DNA of 51,857 bases from Deltaproteobacteria bacterium (GCA_016192705.1 JACPTQ010000018.1:1-51857), one strand, 5' to 3'. Shown: positions 6,700 through 14,997, counted from the stretch's first letter. Program-made: numbers and translations. The notes: a model not told the origin generated them from the letters alone.

Positions 6700-6993
6700 C
6701 TATCCCGCTTTCGCGTGGAGCTTGAGTCCGAGCGAACGAATGACCCTAAAGACCGTGGAGAACTCGGGCTTTCCACCCGCCGACAACGCTTTGTAAAGAC
6801 TAGCCCGGCCAAGGCCCGTTTCGCGAGCGATTTGAGTCATGCCCCTCGCACGCGCAATATCCCCCAACGCAGCTGAAAAAAGCGCCGGGTCGTCTGCCTC
6901 CAGGGCCGCTTCGAGATAAGCAGCGGCGTCCTTGTCCGACGTGACGTACTCCGCCGCGTCCCAGATTCTCGTTTTTGTCTTCTGCCTCTTCAT
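6700..6993 (-). CDS. Antitoxin of a HigB/RelE-type system (XRE-like helix-turn-helix)
   Basis: 97 residues, complete against the 'probable addiction module antidote' family. It has WDAAEYV and DAAAYLEAAL near the N-terminus, ALGDIARARGMTQIARET (DNA-binding helices), then ASLYKALSAGGKPEFSTVFRVIRSLGL. It should bind and neutralise the cognate RelE-superfamily toxin and repress the operon. It lies 9 bases downstream of the toxin gene in the usual toxin-first order. Because that toxin is broken, this is probably an orphan antitoxin. Confidence 0.9.
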   Translation of the reverse strand: MKRQKTKTRIWDAAEYVTSDKDAAAYLEAALEADDPALFSAALGDIARARGMTQIARETGLGRASLYKALSAGGKPEFSTVFRVIRSLGLKLHAKAG

Positions 6994-7002
6994 TGTCGCC
7001 TC

Positions 7003-7397
7003 CTAAATCGTAAGGGCCAACTCCTTAGCCTTGGCGATGTCACGCACTTGACTCCTCTTGTCTCCGCCAACCAAGAGGAGGACCAGCTGTCCGGCCCGTT
7101 GCTGAAAGTAGATTCGGTATCCCGGGCCGCAGTCGACTCTTAGTTCGGAGACGGCCGCGCCGACGGGTCGAACATCGCCGAAACTTCCAAGGGACAATCG
7201 ACGGATTCGAGCGATGCCGAGAAGGTGGGGTTCGCGCTCTGCAAGCAGGCGCTCCCCATTTCCGCCGCGTGAACAAGCCACTGGCTTGTTCACCTATGCG
7301 CCGGAAATAAACGGGCGTGGCGGTCACGCAGTTTTTCGAACCAGCGAACGAACTCGTTGGTCTGGCGAACTTCGAACACCCCACGACTGTATCCCAT
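7003..7397 (-). pseudogene. HigB/RelE-type toxin gene broken by a palindromic insertion
   Basis: The C-terminal two thirds match the Gp49-like/'addiction module killer' family: ARIRRLSLGSFGDVRPVG, SELRVDCGPGYRIYF, LLLVGGDKRSQ, DIAKAKEL. The family's N-terminus is also present, in another frame: from GTG 7379 (or ATG 7397) it reads FEVRQTNEFVRWFEKLRDRH, then stops. The two parts should be joined by three or four residues but are separated by about 95 bases that carry a 51-bp palindrome (7258-7308). The excess is not a multiple of three, so no normal toxin can be made. A protein started at 7293 would have a foreign N-terminus. Confidence 0.8.
7258..7308. repeat. Palindromic insertion element in the toxin gene
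   Basis: The core is a perfect 12-base inverted repeat, GTGAACAAGCCA (7269-7280) and TGGCTTGTTCAC (7282-7293), with a one-base centre. Outer arms ATTTCCGCCGC and GCGCCGGAAAT add 11 pairs with one mismatch and a CTAT bulge. Small size, near-perfect symmetry and location inside a reading frame fit a REP/MITE-like insertion. Confidence 0.85.
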
Positions 7398-7414
7398 GGG
7401 AGACACGCGCGCAA

Positions 7415-7438
7415 GCGGTAGCGGGTGCGGGAGCGGAA
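7415..7438. repeat. Short GCGGTA/GCGGGT/GCGGGA hexamer array
   Basis: Four hexamers, G-rich on the plus strand, just upstream of the broken toxin gene and before cheR. With 6637-6691 it brackets the toxin-antitoxin remnant. Confidence 0.8.
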
Positions 7439-7470
7439 ACGTAACTCGCGCACAACGGCCGCTCCTCGTT

Positions 7471-7476
7471 TATACT
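7471..7476 (+). promoter_or_regulatory. Possible -10 box for a near-leaderless cheR transcript
   Basis: TATACT lies 7 bases before the GTG of the CheR gene. No good -35 box is seen at the right distance. If used, transcription would start on or next to the start codon. Confidence 0.35.
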
Positions 7477-7483
7477 TCTCGCC

Positions 7484-8212
7484 GTGAGGCACCATGAAGC
7501 CGGGGTTCGGGTCGCGACCCGGGACGATCCGCGAGCGGTCGAACGCCTTCGGGCGTCGGTGCGCGATCTCTTCGGTCTCAAGTGGTGGCCGGCTTTCGAG
7601 GCGGCGGCGCGAGACCACGCGTGGTTACGGCCGGGCGCGATTCTTCCGTCCGAAACCGAAATTGCGCGCGTCGTCGACAAGACGCTCCCAAAGGAGACCG
7701 CCCTTTTTCGCCACGCGGCCCACTGGCCCGCCATTCGTGCGACGGGCGCGAAAAACGTTTGGTCGGCCGGTTGCGCGACGGGCGAAGAGGCGTTCTCAAT
7801 TGCCCTCGTGCTACCGGGCGCGCGCATTCTCGCGACGGACGTTGCGGCGACGGCGATTCGCGTCGCAGAAGAAGGCGTCGTGCGCCGACAGCAACTCGAG
7901 AAATTGTCGCCGGCCGAACGGAGGCTTTTCAAATCGGACGGCCCTATTGCGGCCGAGGTGCTTTCGCGGATTGAGTTTCGCGTTCACAACCTTGTGCGCG
8001 ACGATTACGCGACTGGATTCGACTTGATCGTTTGCCGCAACGTTCTCGTCTATATGGAGCCAGATCATAAGTTGCGTGTGGTTGAACAGTTTGTTGGGGC
8101 GCTCGCGCCCAGCGGGCTCTTGCTGCTCGGGAGTGTCGATCGCATCCCGATTGACGACGTCGGGCTAAAGCGCGACGAACGAAATGGCGTCGTATTCCTG
8201 AGGCGGCCATGA
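7484..8212 (+). CDS. cheR: CheR-type chemoreceptor glutamate methyltransferase
   Basis: 242 residues. It would transfer methyl groups from S-adenosylmethionine to receptor glutamates. SAM-binding motif I is SAGCATGEEAFSIAL (about 94-108), the acidic loop is ILATDVA, and the typical DLIVCRNVLVYM motif follows, then LLLLGSVDR. It is slightly short against stand-alone CheR (about 270-280), the N-terminal helical domain being reduced. The start is GTG 7484; no clear ribosome site precedes it. First gene of the chemosensory cluster, with cheA about 340 bases downstream. Confidence 0.88.
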   Translation: MRHHEAGVRVATRDDPRAVERLRASVRDLFGLKWWPAFEAAARDHAWLRPGAILPSETEIARVVDKTLPKETALFRHAAHWPAIRATGAKNVWSAGCATGEEAFSIALVLPGARILATDVAATAIRVAEEGVVRRQQLEKLSPAERRLFKSDGPIAAEVLSRIEFRVHNLVRDDYATGFDLIVCRNVLVYMEPDHKLRVVEQFVGALAPSGLLLLGSVDRIPIDDVGLKRDERNGVVFLRRP

Positions 8213-8552
8213 CTCTTCTTGATTCCCGGTTAACGGCCAAGACCAACGTGGGGCGGTCGGGTTTGGGCTCGCGCCGGCTCGCGGAAGTCCTCGGGTCTGA
8301 CAAGAAATGTGGGTCTGCGCGAAATGAATCAAACATCATGAGGTCGGCAATTCCACGCCCCGTCGGCACCTTATCCCCTGCGGACGCGAGCCTCTGCTTG
8401 CCCAATCCCCGCCCGCCCATTCAGAACTCGGCCGTTTCCCTGGAACGGCGGTTGAGAAACTTGGGGGTCGACCGATGGTCAGCCAAAACCCAGCGGGCTG
8501 CTGTCGACCCTTACGCTCACGAGCGAACGAACCGCTTGACCGGGGATTGGGG
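8213..8552. other. 340-base spacer between cheR and cheA
   Basis: No convincing gene. An 8-base inverted repeat GGGTCGAC (8465-8472) / GTCGACCC (8503-8510) and a small GCCGTT/AACGGC hairpin occur, without T-tracts. It may hold a cheA promoter, but none is recognisable. Confidence 0.5.
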
Positions 8553-10967
8553 ATGACTCTTTTTGCGGCGTTTCTTACGGCTGGACGGGAACTCGCTTCG
8601 CACGCGCGTTCGTCGGATGTCGCGCCGTTTTTGTTTGCCGCGGAGGCGCTTGGTGCGCACGGTCTCGCGCGCGCGATTGAACGCGCGGAGGTGTCGGTCG
8701 CGCGGCTCGCGCCACTTCATGGATTTCTTGACCAGTGCGAGGCGGCGGGCGTCGTGCTTGATACGACGGGTGTTGTGGCGCGGATTGCGCCGCGGCCCGC
8801 GATCGAGCGCGCGGGGGTTTCGGTGGGACGGACTGCCGGCGCTGGAACCGGCGCGGGCGCGGGAGCGGCGGCGGCTCTGGGTGGAGCGAGTGCGTTGCCG
8901 GCTGAGCCTTGGCGCGGAATTACGCTGCCCGCGGAGCTGATTCAGGGTTTTTTTGACGAGACGCGCGAGCGCATCGATCGCGTTGAAGAGCGGCTCCTCG
9001 CGCTCGAGCAGAATCCGACGTCGCGGGATGATTTGGACGCGCTCTTTCGGGATGTCCATACGCTGAAAGGCGGCGCGGCACTCGCCGGCGTCTCCCCGCT
9101 CAACCGACTCGCGCACCGTGCCGAGGATCTTTTGGGCGAGCTGCGATCGAGCGGGCGCGCATTTACGCCGGAGCTCAACGATTTGCTTTTAGCGGTGGCC
9201 GATCGATTTCGCGCGATGCTGAAACGCCTGACGGATGGGCAAGATCCGACGATGGACGTTGGATACTTGATGTCGCAGCTTGAGAATGCGAGGGCGGGAA
9301 GAGAAGAGAAGAGGGGAGAAACCACAGAGGCACTGAGGGCACAGAGATCGGAGGGAGAAGAAAAGGGGGGTCGGAAGGAAAGCGCTGTTGGGGGCGTGCC
9401 GTTGCCGGCGATGGCGCCGGGAAAGGTCGATGGGGCGGGTGGCGTCACGGTTGGCGCGGAGACGATCCGAATTCCGTTTTCGAAAATCGACGAGCTGTTC
9501 GGGATTGTTGGTGGCATCGTGCTTGCGCGGTCAAACGCCGATACGCACGTCGCCGATCTCGCGGAGCTTCAACGACAACTCGACACGAAGCTTCGGCGGC
9601 TCGGCGTTGGGGCGCTCGGGCGCAGACTCGACGTTCGGTTGCGCGAGGCGATGGCCGAGGCGGAGCGTCAGTTGCGACAACATCAGCTGTCGGGGCACGC
9701 TTTTAGTTGGGCGCGCGGTTTTGAGGAGCTGTCGCGCATCTTCGTCGAGGCGACGCGTGGGCTTTCGCACGAGGTCAATGGCGCTGTTCGGCGCATGTTG
9801 GAGTTGGTTGATGCGACGATGCGCACGGAAACGGAGAAGGCGCGTTCGCTGAAGATCGACTTGACCAAGATTGCGCGCGCGAACGCCGATCTCGAGCAGC
9901 ACGTCATGAAGCTGCGCATGATCCCCATCGGCCGCTTGCTCGGGAAGTTTCATCGAACGGTGCGCGATGTCAGCCGCGAGCTTGGAAAGAAGGTTGAGCT
10001 CGTGATCGAGGGGCAAGACACCGAGCTCGACAAGATTCTGGTCGATGCGCTCGATGAGCCGCTTCTGCACGTCGTGCGGAACGCGGTGGATCACGGGCTC
10101 GAGGCGCCGCCGGAGCGCGCACGGGGCGGAAAGGGCGAAATGGGGCGGCTCACGCTACGTGCGTACGGCCGTGGCGATCAAGTGATTGTCGAGGCTGAAG
10201 ATGACGGGCGTGGCATCGACCCCGAGCGGGTATTGAAGCGTGCGCGTGAGCGGGGCCTCGTGGGCGCGGACGAGGTTTTGGAGCCGCGCGCGGTGTTTGA
10301 CCTGTTGTTTCGCCCAGGATTTTCGACCGCCGAGATGGTGACCGACCTGTCGGGGCGCGGCGTCGGGCTCGATGTGGTGCGGACGGCGATTGAGCGGATG
10401 AAGGGCACGATCGAAATCGAGTCGCGCCTCGGACACGGGTCGACGTTTCGAATTCGATTGCCGCTGACGCTTGCGGTGGTTCCCGCGCTTTTTCTCAAGG
10501 TGGGTGGAAACCGCGTTGCGTTGCCGTTGTCTGTTGTGCGGCGAAGTTTGCAGGCGTCGGAAAAGACGGTGCAGCGCGTGGGGACGTCGGAGCTTGTCAC
10601 GTTTGGCGACGTCGAGATCCCGCTCGTGCGGGTCGGGGATGTTCTGGGGGTCGGGGAAGCGGGAGCGGAGGCGGTTGCGGGAGCGGGAGCGGGAGCGGGT
10701 GCGGGTGCGGGAGCGGGAGCGGGAGCGGGAGCGGAGAACGGGCGCGAAGATGGTGCGGCAACGTTCCCCGTGCTGTGGGTCGAAACGCCGGTCGGGCCCG
10801 TGGGGTTGGCGTTTGACGCGATTGCGGGGAAAGGCGACGTCATCGTTAAGTCGGTGAGCGGCGTCTTGGGACATCTTCCGTTTGTGAGCGGCGCGGCTCC
10901 GCTCGGCGAAACGGCGATTCTGGTGCTCGATGCCTACGCACTCTCTCGCGCCGGGAGGTCGGCGTGA
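8553..10967 (+). CDS. cheA: CheA-type chemotaxis histidine kinase
   Basis: 804 residues from ATG 8553; an ATG 78 bases upstream is in frame but adds non-conserved sequence. An N-terminal region of about 125 residues of unknown type comes before the Hpt domain, whose phosphoacceptor is His169 in DVHTLKGGA (His48 in E. coli). Then follow a long linker, the dimerisation region, and the ATPase domain with LLHVVRNAVDHGLE, EDDGRGID and LSGRGVGLDVV. The CheW-like domain is C-terminal. Two low-complexity inserts are repeat-derived: a charged linker from a CACAGAG-containing element (9297-9375) and an Ala-Gly run inside the CheW domain (10658-10737). The stop overlaps the GTG of the next gene. Likely phosphorylates the receiver-cyclase and CheB encoded downstream. 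Confidence 0.95.
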   Translation: MTLFAAFLTAGRELASHARSSDVAPFLFAAEALGAHGLARAIERAEVSVARLAPLHGFLDQCEAAGVVLDTTGVVARIAPRPAIERAGVSVGRTAGAGTGAGAGAAAALGGASALPAEPWRGITLPAELIQGFFDETRERIDRVEERLLALEQNPTSRDDLDALFRDVHTLKGGAALAGVSPLNRLAHRAEDLLGELRSSGRAFTPELNDLLLAVADRFRAMLKRLTDGQDPTMDVGYLMSQLENARAGREEKRGETTEALRAQRSEGEEKGGRKESAVGGVPLPAMAPGKVDGAGGVTVGAETIRIPFSKIDELFGIVGGIVLARSNADTHVADLAELQRQLDTKLRRLGVGALGRRLDVRLREAMAEAERQLRQHQLSGHAFSWARGFEELSRIFVEATRGLSHEVNGAVRRMLELVDATMRTETEKARSLKIDLTKIARANADLEQHVMKLRMIPIGRLLGKFHRTVRDVSRELGKKVELVIEGQDTELDKILVDALDEPLLHVVRNAVDHGLEAPPERARGGKGEMGRLTLRAYGRGDQVIVEAEDDGRGIDPERVLKRARERGLVGADEVLEPRAVFDLLFRPGFSTAEMVTDLSGRGVGLDVVRTAIERMKGTIEIESRLGHGSTFRIRLPLTLAVVPALFLKVGGNRVALPLSVVRRSLQASEKTVQRVGTSELVTFGDVEIPLVRVGDVLGVGEAGAEAVAGAGAGAGAGAGAGAGAGAENGREDGAATFPVLWVETPVGPVGLAFDAIAGKGDVIVKSVSGVLGHLPFVSGAAPLGETAILVLDAYALSRAGRSA
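8841..8875 (+). repeat. Degenerate GC-rich hexamer tract coding an Ala/Gly linker in CheA
   Basis: GGCGCG/GGAGCG-type words give a Gly-Ala linker between the N-terminal region and the Hpt domain of CheA. Weaker periodicity than the other arrays. Confidence 0.5.
9297..9375. repeat. CACAGAG-containing purine-rich element, copy 1 (inside cheA)
   Basis: A purine-rich stretch containing ACCACAGAGGCACTGAGGG and, further on, GAGAAGAAAA. It aligns along its length with 32325-32405: shared AAGAGG, ACCACAGAG core, GGAGATC and GGAGAAGAAAA. It is read in frame as a Glu/Arg/Lys-rich linker between the Hpt and dimerisation parts of CheA. Confidence 0.75.
10658..10737 (+). repeat. GCGGGA/GCGGGT hexamer array inside the CheW domain of cheA
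   Basis: About a dozen hexamers in phase with the gene give alternating Ala-Gly residues between VGDVLGVGE and the next conserved strand (FPVLWVETPVG). It is probably a surface-loop insert. Confidence 0.92.
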
Positions 10968-12676
10968 CGGCGGTCCTGCTCGGTAACGACGGCACGCTTT
11001 CGGTGTTTGCGGAGGAGATGGGCGTTTCGCTCTGCGCCGTCGACGAGGTGCGTGGGCTGCCGGTTGGCACAACGTTGCTCGTCCCGTTCACGCACTGGAA
11101 ACGGCGCGAAACAGAATTGGCGGGATTGGTTCGGGCCCATCGCGACTTCAAGTTCACGCTTCTCTCGGGAGACCCAGCCGCCCCGCGCGCGGCCGAACGT
11201 GTGGGCGCAACCTTTTTGCCGCTCCCCGTTTCGCGCGAAGCTCTTTTGAAACATTGCGACGCCTGCGATCGAACGCGACGCATTTTGCTCGCCGAAGATT
11301 CTGCGACCGCGCGGAAGACGCTCGTTCGCGCGCTGACCGAAGCCGGCCACGTCGTTGTCGAGGCCGAGGATGGGCGCGCGGCGATCGAGGCGCTTGGCGA
11401 TCAGCCGTTTGACATGGTCGTGACCGACGTCGAGATGCCGCACGCAAACGGATACGATGTGTGTCGCGCGGTGCGCTCGAATCCGAATACGGCGGCGTTG
11501 CCGGTCATCATTCAGTCGTCGCTCGCTGAGGGGAAAGACATCGTCAAGGGATTCGAGGTCGGCGCGAACGATTACATCGTGAAGCCCGTGAACCTTGACG
11601 AATTCGTGACGAAGATCGCGAACATTTTCGCCGGGCTCACGATGCGCGGGCGCGAGCGGATTCTCGCCGTTGACGACTCGCAGATTGTGCGCGGGCTGAT
11701 TTCGCAGGGGCTTTCGCAGCAAGGGTTTACGGTCGAGCTCGGTGAAGATGGCAAGGACGGTTTTGCGCGGGCGACGGCGTGTCCACCTGATCTCATCATC
11801 TCCGATTTCGATATGCCCGAGATGACGGGGTTCGAGATGGTGGCCGCGCTTCGCAAAGATGAGCGCACAAAAGACGTTCCGGTCATCATGCTCACGGCGC
11901 GTGACACGCAGATGGACCGCGCGATGACGACGGCCGCGGGCGCGCGCGCCTACGTGACGAAACCGTTCAACGTGAACGACATCGTGGCGGTTGTGGAGCG
12001 GATTTTTGCGGAGGTGCGCCTCACGCGCGAGCAGGAGGCGATGCAGCGATACTTGTCGGAGGGGGCGCGACGTGCGGCGAAACGGCATGCGAAGGCGGGG
12101 ACGGTCGAGTTGTTGGGCGAGGAGAAAACGATTTCAATTCTGTTCAGCGACATCAAGGGGTTTACGTCGAAGAGTGCGGCGATGCAGCCCGGCGAAGTCG
12201 TGAAGATGTTGAACGCATACTTTGACGTGATGACCAGCGAGCTCGCGAAGGAAGAGGCGATCATCGACAAGTTTATCGGTGATGCGATCATGGCGCTTTT
12301 CGAGGGCGACGACTGTGCGATTCGGGCGTGTCGCGCGGCGCTTGCGATGCAGGCGAGTCACGCGATCGTGAACCGAACGCGCGAAGACCCGATTGTGACG
12401 CGCATCGGCATCAACACCGGAAAGGTGATCGTCGGCGAAATCGGGAGCGCGACGGTGCGGCGCGAGTACACGGCGATTGGCGATTCGGTGAACCGCGCGC
12501 AGCGATTCGAGTCGAATGCGCCGCCGGGCGGGGTGCTCATTTCGACGAGCACCTTTGAACGGATTGAGGCGATGGCCGACGTTGAGCCGACCGAGCTCAG
12601 GCTCAAGGGGATCGACGAGCCGGTGCGGGCGTACAAACTGCTGGGGCTCAAGGGGGATAAGGGGACAAGCGCATGA
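10964..12676 (+). CDS. Double-receiver class III adenylate cyclase
   Basis: 570 residues. A 100-residue N-terminal segment is unassigned. Receiver 1 (about 105-222) has Asp155 in VVTDVEMP and Lys207; receiver 2 (about 231-350) has Asp281 in ISDFDMP and Lys333. After a helical linker comes a class III cyclase domain (about 388-565). Metal-binding Asp396 (FSDIKGFT) and Asp440 (KFIGDAIMALF), the base-selecting Lys436/Asp507 pair (adenylate type), and transition-state Asn510 and Arg514 are all present, so it should make cAMP. GTG 10964 overlaps the cheA stop and its own stop overlaps the cheB ATG. It most likely is the output of the Che pathway. Confidence 0.92.
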   Translation: MTAVLLGNDGTLSVFAEEMGVSLCAVDEVRGLPVGTTLLVPFTHWKRRETELAGLVRAHRDFKFTLLSGDPAAPRAAERVGATFLPLPVSREALLKHCDACDRTRRILLAEDSATARKTLVRALTEAGHVVVEAEDGRAAIEALGDQPFDMVVTDVEMPHANGYDVCRAVRSNPNTAALPVIIQSSLAEGKDIVKGFEVGANDYIVKPVNLDEFVTKIANIFAGLTMRGRERILAVDDSQIVRGLISQGLSQQGFTVELGEDGKDGFARATACPPDLIISDFDMPEMTGFEMVAALRKDERTKDVPVIMLTARDTQMDRAMTTAAGARAYVTKPFNVNDIVAVVERIFAEVRLTREQEAMQRYLSEGARRAAKRHAKAGTVELLGEEKTISILFSDIKGFTSKSAAMQPGEVVKMLNAYFDVMTSELAKEEAIIDKFIGDAIMALFEGDDCAIRACRAALAMQASHAIVNRTREDPIVTRIGINTGKVIVGEIGSATVRREYTAIGDSVNRAQRFESNAPPGGVLISTSTFERIEAMADVEPTELRLKGIDEPVRAYKLLGLKGDKGTSA

Positions 12677-13698
12677 CGCCGATTCGCGTTCTGGTTGTCG
12701 ATGATTCGATGTTCATGCGGAACGCGATCCAGCGGATCCTAGGGGGAACGCCCGACGTCGAGGTGGTTGGGTTTGCGGTGGATGGGGTTGAGGCGGTTGA
12801 AAAGTGCGTGGCGCTTAGGCCCGACGTTATAACGATGGACGTCAAGATGCCGCGGAAAGACGGAGTTGCGGCGACGCGCGAGATTATGGCCGTTTGCCCG
12901 ACGCCCATCCTGATGTTGTCGGCGTTTACACAGGCGGGCGCGCAGGCGACCGTCGAGGCGCTGTCCGCGGGTGCCGTCGATTTTTTGCCGAAGCCGTCGG
13001 GCGAGGTGTCGACGGATCTGGCCGAGCTTGCGGCGGACCTGACGAACAAAGTGCGGATCGTCGCCAAGAGCCGCATTCGAATGCTGGGAGCCGTCGTGCG
13101 GTTGCCAGCGGGACCCGCGACGCAGCGGCGCGTCCGTGCGGCACTTTCGATCGTTGGAATCGGCGTTTCGACCGGCGGGCCGTCGGCCCTCGCACAAATT
13201 ATTCCGCGGCTTCCGAACGATTTCTTATCGGCGATTGCCATCGTTCAGCATATGCCCGGCCACTTCACCGAGGCCCTCGCGCGAGAATTGTCCGCGCGGA
13301 GCGACATCGCCGTGCGCGAAGCGCGGTCGGGCGATCAACTAGAACCCGGCGTCGCGCTCATCGCGCCCGGGGGGTATCACATGAAGTTCGATGCCGCGGG
13401 GCGCGTGCGGCTCGACCAATCGGCCGAGGTGAATGGGTGTCGGCCATCGGTCGACGTCATGTTCCAATCGCTGGCGCGCGTTTTCGGCGCCGCGGTGACG
13501 GGTGTCATCTTGACCGGAATGGGGCGCGACGGCGCGCTGGGGCTTCGCGCGATTCGCGATGCGGGCGGCGAGACAATCGCCCAGGACGAGGAGTCGTCCG
13601 TCGTGTATGGGATGCCGCGCGCGGCGATCGAGGCGAACGCGGCCACGCGCGTTTTGCCGCTAGACGACATCGCCGACTTTTTGGTCGCGAAAGCGTGA
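12673..13698 (+). CDS. cheB: CheB-type receptor methylesterase/response regulator
   Basis: 341 residues. An N-terminal receiver with Asp56 in ITMDVKMP and Lys107 is followed by the methylesterase domain. Its catalytic triad is visible as Ser166 (GVSTGGPSAL), His193 (VQHMPGHFTE) and Asp286 (LTGMGRDGALG), almost the E. coli numbering. It would remove methyl groups from receptor glutamates when phosphorylated by CheA, opposing CheR. The ATG overlaps the TGA of the receiver-cyclase gene. Its last 39 bases overlap the convergent ligase gene. Confidence 0.95.
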   Translation: MTPIRVLVVDDSMFMRNAIQRILGGTPDVEVVGFAVDGVEAVEKCVALRPDVITMDVKMPRKDGVAATREIMAVCPTPILMLSAFTQAGAQATVEALSAGAVDFLPKPSGEVSTDLAELAADLTNKVRIVAKSRIRMLGAVVRLPAGPATQRRVRAALSIVGIGVSTGGPSALAQIIPRLPNDFLSAIAIVQHMPGHFTEALARELSARSDIAVREARSGDQLEPGVALIAPGGYHMKFDAAGRVRLDQSAEVNGCRPSVDVMFQSLARVFGAAVTGVILTGMGRDGALGLRAIRDAGGETIAQDEESSVVYGMPRAAIEANAATRVLPLDDIADFLVAKA

Positions 13699-14985
13699 CG
13701 GCGCCTCGTTGGATTGTCCGAGAATCCCGATCGCAACGGCGAGGAGCGAGAACGCTTCGTAGCACTTCAATGCGGTTTGGGTGACGCCGCAGATGACGAA
13801 CGCGACACCAATGAGGAATGCCAGACCGATGCGCCAGCGGACGGATTCCGTGCACCGGCGTTTCCCCCACAAGCGGCGCGCCGCGGTCCAAAAGAACGCG
13901 ACCCACATCGACGCGAAGAGACCAAGGCCAACCCAACCGGTTTCAATGAGCACCTGAAAGGCATCGCTGTGCGCGCCGAACCAAAACGGGCGTTCGGGGT
14001 AAAGTGCGCGCTGAATGGGGGCGGCAATTTTTTCGTAAGCGCCGAAACCGTGGCCGTGCCAGGGCATCGCCTCAATGAGGCGGAGGTTGACGTCGAGGAC
14101 TTGGGCGCGATCCGCGTTCGCTTCGAGGCTGAAGATGGTGAGGAGGCGCGCGCGGAGGGATTCGTTGGTGACGACGATGACGAGAGCCGCGAGGGAGAGA
14201 GCGATGGGAAGGAGTCCGCCGCGACGAACGCGGACGAGAAGCGGTGCGAGGGCGAGAACGACGAAGGCCGCAACCCAGCCGGCGCGACCGAACGACACGA
14301 GGAGCACGACGCCGACGAGTGCGAGCGACAGAACGGCGAAGGCAAGCAAGCGACGATCGCCGCGGCGCCACGCGTCGAGGCCGAGGCATGCGGCGATGGC
14401 GACCCAGAGCGATGCGGTCATGCCGAGGTAGTTGTGGATGGTGTGAAAGCCGGTTGCGAGGTAGCGCGGGCTGTCGGGCGCGGGTTTGAGAGGCGCGCCG
14501 GTTGGATCGAAGATGTTGGCGCCGGTCAGGTGTTGGATGACACCGTAGATTGCGGCGGCGGATGCGAGCACGAGGAGGAGACGAAGGCCGACGTCGAACG
14601 CGCGCGTGGGAAGATTTTGCGTGAGGGCGATGGCGACGAGGAGCGGTGCGAGTCGACCGAGGGCGAGGGCGGGAGCGCCGTGCGGCGAGAGGAGATTCGA
14701 AGCGATGCACCAAAGCGAAAGGGCCGTGGCGGCGATGAGCGGGAGCGAGACGACAACGTGGCGACGCGCGATGGCGATGATGAGCGCGACGACAACGAGC
14801 GGGTAAGCCGTCATGGCTATTGGCGCCCGTCCGAGCGCGAGCGTTGCGATGTGAAGCATCACGAGCACGGCGTAAATGCATTCGAGGCGATCAATCCAGG
14901 TTACGGAGCCCACAGGCGGCGCCGGCGATGGAGCGATGTCATCGAGCGTCGGGAATCGCATCGGCGCGACATCTCTCGCACGCAT
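13660..14985 (-). CDS. O-antigen ligase-like polytopic membrane protein
   Basis: 441 residues with about ten hydrophobic segments. A large periplasmic loop (about 280-345) contains the Wzy_C/WaaL-type pattern ending GAHSDAFQVLIETGWVGLGLF, where an H-(S/N)-x-(F/Y)-x-x-(L/I)-x-E-x-G motif marks the family. It could join O-antigen or another polysaccharide to lipid A core, or polymerise repeat units; the exact acceptor cannot be told. The ATG at 14985 is used; ATG 14961 is an alternative. It follows the unknown exported protein gene by 12 bases, so the two may be cotranscribed. Confidence 0.85.
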   Translation of the reverse strand: MRARDVAPMRFPTLDDIAPSPAPPVGSVTWIDRLECIYAVLVMLHIATLALGRAPIAMTAYPLVVVALIIAIARRHVVVSLPLIAATALSLWCIASNLLSPHGAPALALGRLAPLLVAIALTQNLPTRAFDVGLRLLLVLASAAAIYGVIQHLTGANIFDPTGAPLKPAPDSPRYLATGFHTIHNYLGMTASLWVAIAACLGLDAWRRGDRRLLAFAVLSLALVGVVLLVSFGRAGWVAAFVVLALAPLLVRVRRGGLLPIALSLAALVIVVTNESLRARLLTIFSLEANADRAQVLDVNLRLIEAMPWHGHGFGAYEKIAAPIQRALYPERPFWFGAHSDAFQVLIETGWVGLGLFASMWVAFFWTAARRLWGKRRCTESVRWRIGLAFLIGVAFVICGVTQTALKCYEAFSLLAVAIGILGQSNEAPSRFRDQKVGDVV

Positions 14986-14997
14986 CGCGAGAACGGG

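Noticed and set aside
5771-7438. Hexamer arrays as a possible CRISPR array
   Set aside because: Units are contiguous 6-base words without unique spacers of constant length, and no cas genes are present.
8209-8556. Frame of 115 codons between cheR and cheA
   Set aside because: No ribosome site, no family, overlaps the cheR stop and the cheA start, and has random-looking composition.
11065-11079. Sigma-54-like TGGCAC and TTGCT words
   Set aside because: The spacer is one base too short and the site lies inside the receiver-cyclase gene.
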